NCBI GenBank assembly: GCA_948471055.1
Contig: CAOKQZ010000001.1
Location: forward strand, 101,206-165,205
Direction: 5' to 3'
Source of the DNA: an uncultured Clostridium sp.
Lineage (GTDB): Bacteria > Bacillota > Clostridia > TANB77 > CAG-508
DNA length: 64,000 nt
Below the pieces are notes generated by a model that was given only the letters and a program-made list of their open reading frames with translations, searched no databases and was not told the DNA's origin. This document shows positions 37,074 through 46,532 of this stretch, piece after piece; position 1 is the first letter of the stretch, and every line of letters starts with the position of its first letter. The translations under genes were made by a program, and so were the position numbers.

Positions 37074-37514
37074 TCAAATTAATACTTCCTTTATTGTGTT
37101 TTCTCTATATCCTTTTTTCATTAAACAATTTCTTATTTCTTCTTTCTCTAAAGTTGCTTGTTTTTTTATAATAATCTTTTGTGCAGAAGCTTTTTCATAT
37201 TCTTCTATTTCATCTATATGTGCATCAAAGTAGTCCTCTATTACTTCTTTTTGAAGCCCTTTTTGGTATAATTTATATTTCATTTCTCTTATGGATAAAT
37301 TTTTTAATGCCATGAACTCATTCACTGCTCTTTTCACATAATCTTCTTCATTTAAATAACCTGCTTCCTTTACATATTCTATTATATCACATAGGAGGTC
37401 GTTTTGTATCGTATTTTGAAATTTATTTTTTACTTCTTGTATGGTTCTTTTTTTATACATAATATAATTCATGACTTTTGTTTTTTCTTTTTCAAATTCT
37501 TCTATGGAATACAT
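37074..37514 (-). CDS. recX: RecX family regulatory protein
   Basis: 146 aa, all-helical, with the three-helix repeats of RecX (YIMYKKRTIQEVKNKFQ; DYVKRAVNEFMALKNLSIRE; IRNCLMKKGYRENTIKEVL). RecX modulates RecA filaments. It lies downstream of recA, separated by 360 bases that contain the recA terminator. Confidence 0.85.
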   Translation of the reverse strand: MYSIEEFEKEKTKVMNYIMYKKRTIQEVKNKFQNTIQNDLLCDIIEYVKEAGYLNEEDYVKRAVNEFMALKNLSIREMKYKLYQKGLQKEVIEDYFDAHIDEIEEYEKASAQKIIIKKQATLEKEEIRNCLMKKGYRENTIKEVLI

Positions 37515-37705
37515 TTTATTCCTCCTTATATTTTATTGATTTTTCTTCTAATAACATAAAATTACAACAAATAGAATTTAAAAATTTATTTGTTCCTTTC
37601 CTATATTGTGTATATGTATTTTTAGCCTTTTTATAAATTATATCACTGTGCTTATTACAAAATCTATATTTGCTGGTTAAAATTTGTTTATATCTCCTTA
37701 TTGCT
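37515..37705. other. AT-rich recX upstream region
   Basis: Between the recA terminator and recX. I see the recX ribosome-binding site (TAAGGAGG near 37520) and AT-rich runs, but no clear promoter or structured RNA. Confidence 0.4.
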
Positions 37706-37735
37706 AAAATAAAACGAGGACATTAATTGCCCCCG
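37706..37735 (-). terminator. Probable recA terminator
   Basis: On the minus strand CGGGGGC and GTCCTCG pair (two G-T pairs) around AATTAAT, followed by TTTTATTTT. Confidence 0.55.
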
Positions 37736-37878
37736 TTTCTTCTTAGTTTAAAGATAAGAACGTCCTCTTTTCACTTATACCCTACTTAAAGTATATTCCT
37801 ATACTAGGCTAGGGGATTCCTCTTTCATAATATTGCAATATTATTATTTCTAGTATATTCATATTAATATTTTTTATT

Positions 37879-38925
37879 CTAGTTGTCAAGTTCCTCCTCG
37901 TCAACCGATAGGTCTTCTCCTAAGCTTTTTTCGAAGGCTTTGGCAAAGTTGTCTCTTATTTTTTGTTCTACTTCTTTCATGATTTCTGGGTTGTCCAATA
38001 AGTATTGTTTTACATTTTCTCTTCCTTGTCCAATTCTAGTACCATTATAACTAAACCAAGAACCGCTTTTTTCAATAATGTCTAGGTTTACTCCCATGTC
38101 TAATATGTTTCCTTCTTTGGAAATACCTTTTCCATATACAATGTCAAATTCGGCTTCTCTAAATGGTGGTGCTACTTTGTTTTTTACAATTTTTACTTTG
38201 GCTCTACTTCCTACAACTTCTCCGTCTTGTTTGATGTTTTCCGCTTTTCTAATGTCCATACGAACTGAGGCATAGAATTTTAATGCTCTTCCTCCTGTAG
38301 TGGTTTCTGGATTTCCAAACATAACGCCAATTTTTTCTCTTAATTGGTTAATGAAAATTAAAACGGTTTTTGATTTATTGATGGCTCCTGCTAATTTTCG
38401 TAATGCTTGTGACATAAGTCTTGCTTGTAAGCCCATGTGGGAGTCTCCCATGTCTCCATCGATTTCTGCTTTTGGTACAAGTGCTGCAACGGAGTCTACA
38501 ACAATCACATCTAAGGCTCCACTTCGGATTAGGCTTTCGGTAATTTCTAAGGCTTGTTCTCCGGTATCGGGTTGAGATACAATTAAGTTGTCAATGTCTA
38601 CTCCTAAGTGTTTTGCATATACTGGGTCTAGTGCGTGTTCTGCATCAATAAATGCGGCTTCTCCTCCCATTTTTTGTGCTTCTGCAACAACATGTAGAGC
38701 AAGGGTGGTTTTTCCAGAAGATTCTGGCCCATATATTTCAATAATTCTTCCACGTGGCACTCCACCAATTCCTAGTGCAATATCTAACCCTAAGGCACCA
38801 GTTGGAATGGCCTCTATGTTCATTGCTTGGAATTCTCCTAATTTCATAACAGATCCTTTTCCAAATTGTTTTTCGATTTGTCCCATTGCTGCTTCTAATG
38901 CTTTTTTCTTTTCTGAATTTTCCAT
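37879..38925 (-). CDS. recA: Recombinase A
   Basis: 348 aa. Walker A is in [17 protein letters not shown], Walker B near [14 protein letters not shown]1 and L2 loops are in [19 protein letters not shown] and [15 protein letters not shown], and the acidic C-terminus ends SVDEEELDN. It binds single-stranded DNA, catalyses strand exchange and promotes LexA self-cleavage. Upstream on the minus strand are TTGACA and a palindromic AAACAAACGTTT that only loosely resembles a LexA box. No in-frame CGG. Confidence 0.99.
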   Translation of the reverse strand: MENSEKKKALEAAMGQIEKQFGKGSVMKLGEFQAMNIEAIPTGALGLDIALGIGGVPRGRIIEIYGPESSGKTTLALHVVAEAQKMGGEAAFIDAEHALDPVYAKHLGVDIDNLIVSQPDTGEQALEITESLIRSGALDVIVVDSVAALVPKAEIDGDMGDSHMGLQARLMSQALRKLAGAINKSKTVLIFINQLREKIGVMFGNPETTTGGRALKFYASVRMDIRKAENIKQDGEVVGSRAKVKIVKNKVAPPFREAEFDIVYGKGISKEGNILDMGVNLDIIEKSGSWFSYNGTRIGQGRENVKQYLLDNPEIMKEVEQKIRDNFAKAFEKSLGEDLSVDEEELDN

Positions 38926-38948
38926 TCTTTTTTCCTCCTATTTTTACT

Positions 38949-38998
38949 AAATGACCTAAGTTTGTAGCTTTACCACCTAGAAATCATTTTGTGTATCA
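38949..38998. repeat. Short palindromic repeat, family 2
   Basis: AAATGACCTAAGTTTGTAGC, then TTTACCACCTAG, similar to the copy at 34169 in inverted orientation but with a weakened hairpin. Confidence 0.5.
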
Positions 38999-39111
38999 TA
39001 TTAAAACGTTTGTTTGTAACTGTATTATTACATTACATTTTTCATTTGTCAATAGTTTTTTTGAAATTTTTTCAATTTTCGTGTTGACATTTAGATTTAT
39101 CATATTTTTAA

Positions 39112-39247
39112 GAACCCCCAGTCAGCTTCGCTGACAGGCCCCTTCAGTAAAGGGGCCTTTGTATAGTGTTATTTCTTCGAAGTTCGTCCCTAGAAAAGCC
39201 TCCTTTATTTAAGGGAGGTGGCAGTGCATAGCACTGACGGAGGGTTC
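39112..39247. repeat. Palindromic element, family 1 (136 bp)
   Basis: Ends GAACCCCCAGTC and GACGGAGGGTTC. Left hairpin TCAGCTTCGCTGA, right hairpin CAGTGCATAGCACTG. The interior is shorter and different from the 210-bp copies. Confidence 0.75.
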
Positions 39248-39292
39248 TAGAAATTTATTTATAGCAATATTTACCTCTGAACTGTAACATTT

Positions 39293-40891
39293 TTACTGTC
39301 GATACCAAGTTTCAATTCCTTCATATACATTATATCGGTTTGGATTAATTTCGCCAATTAGATTTGGGCTATAAACTAGTGTCTGTTTATTATTGTATAA
39401 AAACACATATGGCATTTGTTCTTCGTAGATTTCTATGATTCGATTGTACTTTTCTTTTAAAACAGTTTCCTCTCGTATGTTTTTTACTTCATTTAATAAA
39501 TTTATCATTTCCTCGTTTGCAAAATTGCTTAAGTTATTTTGCCCAAAATAGCTTGATAAGTCTGGGGAAACTCCACGATTCACTCCTGTTAACATCATAT
39601 CATAGTTTTTATTTTGTAAATAGCTTTGGTATTGTGCATCAGATACCTTTCTTATCGTAACGGTAATGCCAAAATCACTTAGCGCCTGTTTTATGTTTTC
39701 TGCTACTTGTACTCTATTTTCATTACTGCTATTTACTATCAAATCAAATCGCAATCGTTCGGTTCGATAATTTCTTACTCGGTACCACGTTTTTTGATTA
39801 TAGACCCAACCTGCTTGTTCTAGTATCATTCTTGCCATTTCTTGGTTTCTTCCATATTCTACTTTTTTATCTTGGTAAAGGTAATTTCCGTTTTCGAAAG
39901 GAAAATTCGTAACATAGTACTCACCACGATATATGGTACCAACGATATTTTCTTTATCAATGATATACGAAATGGCTTTTCTTACTTCCACATTTGCTAA
40001 TACATTATTTTTGCAGTTAAAGGAAAGATAGTCTAAGTTTTCTCCATAATATTCTTTTTTATGATAGCCAATGGTTCCAATATATTCTTCTAGGTTTAGC
40101 GTTTTGGTGGTAAACATGTCAATATTTCCTATTTTAAAGGCATTATAAACTTCTCCCATATTTTGGTATTTTATGATTTGTATTTCTTCTAATTTACTCT
40201 CTTCTTTGTCACGGTTCCACCAAGTTTGGTTTTTCTGTAACACTATTTTTTCATTGTGAGTAGCAATTTTAAATCTTCCGGTTCCTACTGGTGCATTATT
40301 TTTAGCAGTATTTACGAAATCTTCGTTTAGGTAGTAAACATTTGATAAAATAGGGAACGTTAAATAATATTCAAAAAATGGGACTTCTTCGCTTAAGTTT
40401 ATTTTTATGGTGGTATTATCGATTACTTCCACTCCAATTACTTTTTCTACATTATAAGCATAAATTGAATTTACTCCTAATTCTTTTAATCTATCAATGG
40501 TAAATTGAACATCTTTTGCCGTTAAGTCGTGCCCATCTTGCCATTTTATATCTTCTTTTAGTTTTACAACATATGAGGTTTCGCTTTGTTTACTCCATTC
40601 TTTAGCAAGGCATAATTCTAGTTTATTATCACTGGTGATGGTTAAAAGTGGTTCATAAATAAGCCTCGATATATATTGTATGTTTTGGTTTTTGCTTAAG
40701 ATTGGATTTATCGTATCAAACGCTACTACGGGTAGACGAAGATTGGTAATCATTTCGACTTCTTCTTCAATTTCTGCTGGTAGGACTTTTGCTTTTTGTG
40801 GTTGTTGGTTATGATAAATATAGTATCCTGCAAAAATGAGTAATCCTACTACTATTACGATAAATATATATTTTGTAACATTTGACTTCAT
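39293..40891 (-). CDS. Peptide/nickel-type ABC transporter solute-binding protein (family 5)
   Basis: 532 aa with an N-terminal membrane anchor (YIFIVIVVGLLIFAGYYIY, no lipobox cysteine) and the SBP_bac_5 pattern: LAKEWSKQSETSYVVKLKED, KWQDGHDLTAKDVQFTIDRL, VRKAISYIIDKENIV and the C-terminal IIEIYEEQMPYVFLYN. It probably binds peptides outside the membrane. No permease or ATPase gene is adjacent, so it may deliver to a transporter encoded elsewhere or act as a sensor. Start at 40891 chosen from AAAGGAGG. Confidence 0.85.
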   Translation of the reverse strand: MKSNVTKYIFIVIVVGLLIFAGYYIYHNQQPQKAKVLPAEIEEEVEMITNLRLPVVAFDTINPILSKNQNIQYISRLIYEPLLTITSDNKLELCLAKEWSKQSETSYVVKLKEDIKWQDGHDLTAKDVQFTIDRLKELGVNSIYAYNVEKVIGVEVIDNTTIKINLSEEVPFFEYYLTFPILSNVYYLNEDFVNTAKNNAPVGTGRFKIATHNEKIVLQKNQTWWNRDKEESKLEEIQIIKYQNMGEVYNAFKIGNIDMFTTKTLNLEEYIGTIGYHKKEYYGENLDYLSFNCKNNVLANVEVRKAISYIIDKENIVGTIYRGEYYVTNFPFENGNYLYQDKKVEYGRNQEMARMILEQAGWVYNQKTWYRVRNYRTERLRFDLIVNSSNENRVQVAENIKQALSDFGITVTIRKVSDAQYQSYLQNKNYDMMLTGVNRGVSPDLSSYFGQNNLSNFANEEMINLLNEVKNIREETVLKEKYNRIIEIYEEQMPYVFLYNNKQTLVYSPNLIGEINPNRYNVYEGIETWYRQ

Positions 40892-41006
40892 TTGTGCCTC
40901 CTTTTTTATTACATCATACAGTAAATTAAACAAATATGCAATCCTTCTTCTTAAAAAAAGGGAGAGAACTATTTGTTTCCCCCCACATTTATTTAAAACC
41001 CCATTT

Positions 41007-41270
41007 TTAATCTCTCGATTCTACCACAATGCGAATTCCGGTTCTGTCTTCCCCTTCTACTTGAACCTCCGCGAATGCTGGTACACAAACAAGATCCACT
41101 CCTGTTGGTGCCACAAATCCTCTTGCGATGGCTACTGCCTTAATTGCTTGGTTTAATGCTCCTGCTCCAATTGCTTGCATTTCTGCTCTTTCATTTTCTT
41201 TTACCAAACCAGCAATTGCTCCTGCTACTGAGTTTGGATTTGATTTTGATGAAATTTTTAAAACTTCCAT
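41007..41270 (-). CDS. spoVS: Stage V sporulation protein S
   Basis: 87 aa, typical length. It has the highly conserved KISSKSNPNSVAGAIAGL start, AIGAGALNQAIKAVAIARGF in the middle and the end EDRTGIRIVVE. It is an Alba-like small protein that affects septation and coat assembly in spores. It lies downstream of ymdB and rny, as in many Clostridia and Bacilli. Confidence 0.97.
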   Translation of the reverse strand: MEVLKISSKSNPNSVAGAIAGLVKENERAEMQAIGAGALNQAIKAVAIARGFVAPTGVDLVCVPAFAEVQVEGEDRTGIRIVVESRD

Positions 41271-41401
41271 TTTTTCTGCCTCCTAAAATTTAATTTTTGT
41301 TTCATTTTTTTAACAAGTATATTTATATTATATTTTAAGATTGTTGTCTAGTATTTTTTGGAAAAAACAGGAAGTTTTCATCGCGTTTTTTCGCTCTATT
41401 T

Positions 41402-42175
41402 CTACATTTTTACGCGTTCAATCTTCACCACTCGACAAGTTTCGTCATTAACTTCAAAAATACAACCCAAAAAGCCACATGTTCCGCTAGCTAATTTATA
41501 TCGTTCTGGAAGACTTGTTTCAAATCGTTTTAAGGATGCCTCTACTTCCATTCCAATAACGGATTTTATTGGTCCTGTCATACCAATATCGGTAATATAG
41601 CCCGTTCCCTTTTCTAAAATGGTTTCATCCGCGGTTTGTACATGGGTGTGTGTGCCAAACATAACACTTACTTTTCCGTCTAAAAAATACCCCATTGCGA
41701 TTTTTTCGGCACTGGCTTCTGCATGAAAATCTACTACAATCACGTCTACTCTATCTTTTATTTCTTCTAATATTTCGGTTACTTTGGTAAAAGGGTTTTC
41801 CGATAAGACGTTCATTTCGGTTCTTCCAATTAAATTAATAACTGCTATCTTTTTTTGTTTACACTCTACAATCACATATCCTTTTCCCAAAAGCCCTTTT
41901 GAATAATTGGCTGGACGAATTAATCTTTCCTCTTCTCCAATAAAGGAAAACACATCCTTTTTTGCCCAAGTATGATTACCAAGTGTTACGACATCGGCTC
42001 CTATTCGTAACATTTCTTTATATAATTTATGGGTAATTCCCATTCCATCCGCTACATTTTCGCCATTCATAATTACAAAATCAATCTCTTTTTCTTGTTT
42101 CAATTTTGGCAACACTTCTCCTGCCTTTTTTAAGCCGTTTTCTCCTACAATATCTCCTACCGCTAAAATTCTCAA
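41402..42175 (-). CDS. ymdB: YmdB family metallophosphoesterase
   Basis: 257 aa. Metal ligands are visible in LAVGDIVGENG, VIMNGENVADGMG, VTLGNHTWAKKD, DFHAEASAEK and MFGTHTHVQTADE. Bacillus YmdB is a cyclic-nucleotide phosphodiesterase involved in biofilm choice and interacts genetically with RNase Y. The spoVS-ymdB-rny neighbourhood is conserved. No in-frame CGG despite many CCG trinucleotides in other frames. Confidence 0.95.
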   Translation of the reverse strand: MRILAVGDIVGENGLKKAGEVLPKLKQEKEIDFVIMNGENVADGMGITHKLYKEMLRIGADVVTLGNHTWAKKDVFSFIGEEERLIRPANYSKGLLGKGYVIVECKQKKIAVINLIGRTEMNVLSENPFTKVTEILEEIKDRVDVIVVDFHAEASAEKIAMGYFLDGKVSVMFGTHTHVQTADETILEKGTGYITDIGMTGPIKSVIGMEVEASLKRFETSLPERYKLASGTCGFLGCIFEVNDETCRVVKIERVKM

Positions 42176-42357
42176 ATTTCATCTTCCTTTCTTTTCTTAT
42201 GTGGTTATTATACACTATATTGAAAAAAATGAAAACACTTTTTACATGAATTAATGTTCAGATATACGTATAACTATTCAAAGGTAACTAATCAGTTTAT
42301 ATAGAAAATGTACCGTCTTAACTGTAATTTTACATGAAGCAAATTTTGTGCATTTTC

Positions 42358-42386
42358 TTGCATTATGTAAATTGTTATGCTATAAT
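42358..42386 (+). promoter_or_regulatory. Promoter of the gene at 42444
   Basis: TTGCAT, 17 bases, TATAAT, followed by a 57-base leader and AAAGGAGG. Confidence 0.6.
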
Positions 42387-42443
42387 AATTTTATTCACTG
42401 TAAATTTAAATTGTTTGAAATCACCAAAAAGGAGGACTTATTT

Positions 42444-42743
42444 ATGCAATTATCAAACAATGAAACAACATTATTTATCCATCGGGATATTTTAGCTTCA
42501 GCGAAAGGAAAAGAAGCTCTTCAGGATTATTTCCATGAGAATCCGGTTATCCCTAATCGCTTTATTTTCAAGGCAATTACGGAAGACGGCAAATTGGTTA
42601 CAGATGAGGCACCTCTGGCGCAGCAACGTTGCTGTTTGGATGAATGTAGCTTTGGCCATTCGGTTTCGCAGAATGCCATGGATGGCTATTTTTTTGGGTC
42701 TCTTCAAAGTTTTATGAGACTCATTGGGCCTCCATGCGTGTAA
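42444..42743 (+). CDS. Hypothetical protein, 99 aa, atypical composition
   Basis: I do not recognise it. It starts MQLSNNETTLFIHRDILASA, has a small Cys cluster (QQRCCLDECSFGH) and ends SFMRLIGPPCV. Its GC content is well above its neighbours and codons such as CGG (42483-42485, read as Arg) and GCG occur, which suggests transfer from another genome. It is an isolated plus-strand gene between ymdB and rny, with its own promoter and terminator. A regulator or modification target is possible, but this is a guess. Confidence 0.6.
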   Translation: MQLSNNETTLFIHRDILASAKGKEALQDYFHENPVIPNRFIFKAITEDGKLVTDEAPLAQQRCCLDECSFGHSVSQNAMDGYFFGSLQSFMRLIGPPCV

Positions 42744-42765
42744 ATTGCTTATATCGATGAATAAA

Positions 42766-42811
42766 AAAGACCCGGCACGCAAATTTTGTTATTTGCATTC
42801 CGGGTCTTTTT
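42766..42811. terminator. Bidirectional terminator
   Basis: AAGACCCGG and CCGGGTCTT pair, with GCAAA/TTTGC inside, and A- and T-runs on both flanks. Confidence 0.75.
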
Positions 42812-42814
42812 CTT

Positions 42815-42868
42815 ATTCTAACGCATATACTGATTTTTAAGTGGCAAAGCCACTAACAAATCAGTTAT
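42815..42868. repeat. Short palindromic repeat, family 2
   Basis: ATTCTAACGCATATACTGA, then GTGGCAAAGCCAC. The stop codon of rny (42865-42867) lies at its end. Confidence 0.6.
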
Positions 42869-44406
42869 TTCGCATATTCAATTGCTCGTGATTCACGAAT
42901 CACATTTACTTTAATTTGTCCTGGATAATCCATTTCATTTTCTACTTTTTTTGCAACATCTCTTGCAAGTACTGTCATTTCTGCATCGGTAATTTTTTCT
43001 GGTTTTACAATAATACGAATTTCTCTACCTGCTTGGATGGCGAATGATTTATCGACTCCTTCAAAAGAATCTGCAATTTCTTCTAATTGCTCTAGACGTT
43101 TGATGTATGCTTCTAGGGTTTCTCTTCTTGCTCCTGGGCGTGAGGCACTAATGGCATCTGCTGCTTGTACTAAAACAGCTTCTAGTGTCTGTGGCTCTAC
43201 ATCTCCGTGATGAGCTTGTACGGCATTAATGACTAATGGATTTTCTTTGAATTTTTTCAAAATATCTACACCAATTTCTACGTGTGTTCCTTCCATGTCA
43301 TGGTCGAGTGCTTTTCCAATATCGTGTAATAGGCCTGCACGTCTTGCACGTTTGGTATCTAATCCTAATTCGTCTGCCATAATTCTTGCTAAGTTCGATA
43401 CTTCAATAGAATGGTTTAAGACGTTTTGTCCATAACTGGTTCTATATCTTAGTTTTCCTAGTAGCATTACTAATTCTGGATTTAGTCCCATAACACCAGT
43501 TTCTAAAGTGGCACGTTCTCCTTCTGATTTAATCATGGCTTGTACTTCTTCTTTTGCTTTTTCTACCATTTCTTCAATCTTGGCTGGATGAATTCTTCCA
43601 TCTTCAATTAGTTTTTCTAGTGCAATTTTGGCAACTTCTCTTCTTAATGGGTCAAATCCAGATAAAATAACGGCTTCTGGAGTATCATCAATAATTAAGT
43701 CAATTCCTGTTAGGTTTTCGATGGTTTTTATGTTTCTACCTTCTCTACCGATAATTCTACCTTTCATATCGTCATTGGGAAGATTGACAATGGAAACGGT
43801 TGTCTCAGATGTATGGTCTGCTGCGCATTTTTGAACCGCATAGGTTAGAAGTTCTTTTGCTTTTTTTGTAGATTCTTCTTTTGCTTTTGCTTCTTCCTCT
43901 CGAATGATATTTGCTTTTTCTTGTTTAATTTGTTTTTCTACTTCGGTTAGTAAAATCTTTTTTGCTTCTTCTACGGATAGATGAGCAATTTGTTGTAGTT
44001 TATCAATTTGCTCTTGTACTGCATTTTCTAATTTTTTTTCTTTTTCATCGAGTTCTTGATACTTCTTATCATTTTCCCTTTCTTTTCTTTCTAATGCTTC
44101 TTCTTTTTTATCAAGATTTTCCTCTTTTTGCATCATTCTTGATTCTTGTTTTTGAATTTCGCCTCTTCTTTCTCTAATCTCTTGCTCTAAGTCTTTTCTT
44201 TCTTGCATAATTTGTTCTTTTGCTTTAAATATTTCTTCTTTTTTCTTATTTTCAGCTTCTTTATTAGCAAGTTCTAATATCTTGTTTGCTTCGGTTTCTG
44301 CACCTTTGATTTTAGATTCAGCTATTTTTTTACGAATTGCTACACCAACTGGTATAAAAATAACAGCTGAGATTAGAACAGTGGCGATTACGATTACGAT
44401 TTCCAT
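42865..44406 (-). CDS. rny: Ribonuclease Y
   Basis: 513 aa. N-terminal membrane helix ([20 protein letters not shown]), a long coiled coil to about residue 190, a KH domain ([20 protein letters not shown]), and an HD domain ([15 protein letters not shown]). It is a membrane-bound endoribonuclease that initiates mRNA decay. Family length. Confidence 0.98.
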   Translation of the reverse strand: MEIVIVIATVLISAVIFIPVGVAIRKKIAESKIKGAETEANKILELANKEAENKKKEEIFKAKEQIMQERKDLEQEIRERRGEIQKQESRMMQKEENLDKKEEALERKERENDKKYQELDEKEKKLENAVQEQIDKLQQIAHLSVEEAKKILLTEVEKQIKQEKANIIREEEAKAKEESTKKAKELLTYAVQKCAADHTSETTVSIVNLPNDDMKGRIIGREGRNIKTIENLTGIDLIIDDTPEAVILSGFDPLRREVAKIALEKLIEDGRIHPAKIEEMVEKAKEEVQAMIKSEGERATLETGVMGLNPELVMLLGKLRYRTSYGQNVLNHSIEVSNLARIMADELGLDTKRARRAGLLHDIGKALDHDMEGTHVEIGVDILKKFKENPLVINAVQAHHGDVEPQTLEAVLVQAADAISASRPGARRETLEAYIKRLEQLEEIADSFEGVDKSFAIQAGREIRIIVKPEKITDAEMTVLARDVAKKVENEMDYPGQIKVNVIRESRAIEYAK

Positions 44407-44539
44407 AATCTTACACCTCTTTCTATTTAATTTTCAATGTTCTAATATATATCATTTCTTTTTTTATATATTAAACCTACCCTTCTATTTTATATGTAAT
44501 CTATTAAACTGTCAAGCCGTTTGGAGAAAAAATAGCGTA

Positions 44540-44598
44540 AAAAAAATACGGAACTTAGATTTTCTAAATACATCCATATTTAGAAAATCTAAGTTCCG
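44540..44598 (-). terminator. Terminator with a perfect 22-bp stem
   Basis: CGGAACTTAGATTTTCTAAA plus TA pairs completely with its complement around CATCCA; on the minus strand TATTTTTTTT follows. It ends the gene at 44610. Confidence 0.85.
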
Positions 44599-44609
44599 CT
44601 TGTTATGGT

Positions 44610-44855
44610 TTATTTTTCTTTCTTTTTTCCAAATGTAATTTCTTGGAATAAGAAATCATGAAAATCTTGCCATGTAAGTTCAATATGTAGAAAATCATTT
44701 AAGTCGTCTTCAAATTTTTGTTGTGCTGGTGTTAATTCTACTTTTATTTCTTGAAATAAAAATGCTTTTACTTTTGGCCAGAAACCGGTTTTTGCTGGTA
44801 ATGTTGATTCAGATACAAATTCAGTTTCTACTCCACCCATTATTTTCTCGCTCAT
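44610..44855 (-). CDS. Hypothetical protein with duplicated FLFQEI motif, 81 aa
   Basis: A small acidic protein not recognised. The motif FLFQEI occurs twice (VKAFLFQEIKVEL, HDFLFQEITFGKK), separated by QKFEDDLNDFLHIELTWQDF, so the protein may be an internal duplication of an amphipathic helix. AAAGGAGG precedes the ATG, and a very strong terminator follows. Monocistronic; function unknown. Confidence 0.6.
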   Translation of the reverse strand: MSEKIMGGVETEFVSESTLPAKTGFWPKVKAFLFQEIKVELTPAQQKFEDDLNDFLHIELTWQDFHDFLFQEITFGKKKEK

Positions 44856-44986
44856 TTTTTATTTCCTCCTTTGTAATTTTATTCCTTTATCACATTATTT
44901 ATACTACACATTTTATATTAAAGCAAGCATTTTCGCGTTTTTTATTATTAAATATTCATGACAGAAATATTACAATTGTGTGACTA

Positions 44987-45031
44987 GAACCCCCAGTCGA
45001 CTACGTCGACAGCCCCCTTAAATAAAGGGGC
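44987..45031. repeat. Half copy of palindromic element, family 1, forming the end of mtaB
   Basis: GAACCCCCAGTC, hairpin GTCGACTACGTCGAC, arm CAGCCCCCTTAAATAAAGGGG. The stop codon and the last residues of mtaB lie inside it. Confidence 0.75.
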
Positions 45032-46340
45032 CTTGTATGCTTCCCCATAAGCTATCTTCTCCTACATTGCTTATTCTCACTGTTTGCATCGTATTTTCTA
45101 ATGCTCTATCATCTGTTTTTACATACACCATGATGTAATTTGAGGTGTGTCCTTTTATGTATTCTCCTTCTTGCTCTTCTAATAGCACTTCTACTTCTTT
45201 TCCCAAATAATTTCTATTTTGTTTTTCTTGGTTTTGGTTTGATAATTCGATTAATTTTTTACTTCGTTCTTCTTTCATTTTTCCCTCTATTTGGTTTGGC
45301 ATGGTTGCTGCTTTTGTACCTTTTCTTGGGGAGTATTTGAAAATATGCATTTTGTAGAATTTGACTTTTTTTAAGAATTCATAGGTTTCTTGAAATTCTT
45401 CTTGGGTTTCACCCGGGAAACCGACAATGATGTCTGTTGTCAAAGAAGCATTTGGGAAGTTTTTGCGAAGGAGTCTAATCCCCTCTTCAAATTCTTCCTT
45501 TGTGTATCTTCGGTTCATTCTTTGTAAGGTTTCGTTACAACCGCTTTGCAAAGATAAGTGAAAATGGCCACATATTTTTTCTAGTTTTACTAATTCTTCG
45601 ATGAATTCCTTTTGCATTAGGGTTGGCTCTAAGGAGCCTAGTCGAATTCTTTTAATTCCTTGGACTTTATTGATTTGCTTTAGTAAATCGATAAGTGAAA
45701 TTTGTGGGGTACATTCTCTTCCATAGGAGGCTAAGTGAATTCCTGTAATGACTACTTCTTTTATTCCTTTTTTTGCAATCTCTTGAATTTCGGAAACAAC
45801 ATCTTGTGGTTTTCTACTGCGAATTCGCCCTCTTGCATATGGGATAATACAGTAAGAGCAAAAACGGTCACATCCGTCTTGTACTTTAATCACTGCTCTA
45901 GTTTTATCGGTATATGTTGTTACCCCAAATTCTGCAAATGTTTTTTCATGTAAGATATCTGATATGCTTTTTTGTTTTTGTACTTGACGTGCTTCAATAT
46001 AAGAAAGAATATCCTTTTTTTCTTGATTTCCCAATACAATATCGATTTCTTCTATTGACTCTAATTCTTCTTTTGCTACTTGTACATAGCATCCTGTCAC
46101 AACCAAAATTGCATTTTCGTTATGTTCTTTCGCCCTTCTAATCATTTGTCTAGATTTTCGGTCTGACATATTGGTTACTGTGCAAGTATTGACAACATAG
46201 ACATCTGCTGTTTCTTCAAATTCTACAATTTCATAACCTGCCTCTATCATTTTTTGCTTCATCGCATTGGTTTCGTATTGATTCACCTTACATCCTAAGG
46301 TGCAAAATGCAACTGTTTTTTGGTTCATGTGCTTGTTCAT
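45018..46340 (-). CDS. mtaB: tRNA N6-threonylcarbamoyladenosine 2-methylthiotransferase
   Basis: 440 aa. N-terminal methylthiotransferase domain (FCTLGCKVNQYETNAM; cysteines also in NTCTVTNMSDRKSRQ and VVTGCYVQ), radical-SAM domain (QDGCDRFCSYCIIPYARGRI) and C-terminal TRAM domain. It adds a methylthio group to t6A37 of tRNAs reading ANN codons. The reading frame ends in a palindromic element (44987-45031), so the last few residues (QGPFI) come from the repeat. AGGAGAAAT precedes the ATG. Confidence 0.96.
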   Translation of the reverse strand: MNKHMNQKTVAFCTLGCKVNQYETNAMKQKMIEAGYEIVEFEETADVYVVNTCTVTNMSDRKSRQMIRRAKEHNENAILVVTGCYVQVAKEELESIEEIDIVLGNQEKKDILSYIEARQVQKQKSISDILHEKTFAEFGVTTYTDKTRAVIKVQDGCDRFCSYCIIPYARGRIRSRKPQDVVSEIQEIAKKGIKEVVITGIHLASYGRECTPQISLIDLLKQINKVQGIKRIRLGSLEPTLMQKEFIEELVKLEKICGHFHLSLQSGCNETLQRMNRRYTKEEFEEGIRLLRKNFPNASLTTDIIVGFPGETQEEFQETYEFLKKVKFYKMHIFKYSPRKGTKAATMPNQIEGKMKEERSKKLIELSNQNQEKQNRNYLGKEVEVLLEEQEGEYIKGHTSNYIMVYVKTDDRALENTMQTVRISNVGEDSLWGSIQGPFI

Positions 46341-46445
46341 ATTTTATTTCTCCTCTCCTCCAGCCTAGCACTGGAAGGTCAAGATGGTATTACGAGTTTA
46401 GGGGATTCTCTCTGGACGGTGCCAAATTACAATTCGTAAAGTAAT

Positions 46446-46491
46446 GGCCCCTTTACCTAAGGGGGCTGTCACCGTAGGTGACTGGGGGTTC
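46446..46491. repeat. Half copy of palindromic element, family 1 (inverted)
   Basis: GGCCCCTTTACCTAAGGGGG, hairpin TCACCGTAGGTGA, end GACTGGGGGTTC. It lies between mtaB and the mreB-type gene. Confidence 0.75.
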
Positions 46492-46532
46492 TTAAAAATA
46501 ACACATTGCTAAAACACAATGTGTTATTGATT

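Noticed and set aside
38926-39050. LexA box upstream of recA
   Set aside because: AAACAAACGTTT is palindromic at the ends but does not match the GAAC-N4-GTTC core, so I did not annotate it as an operator.
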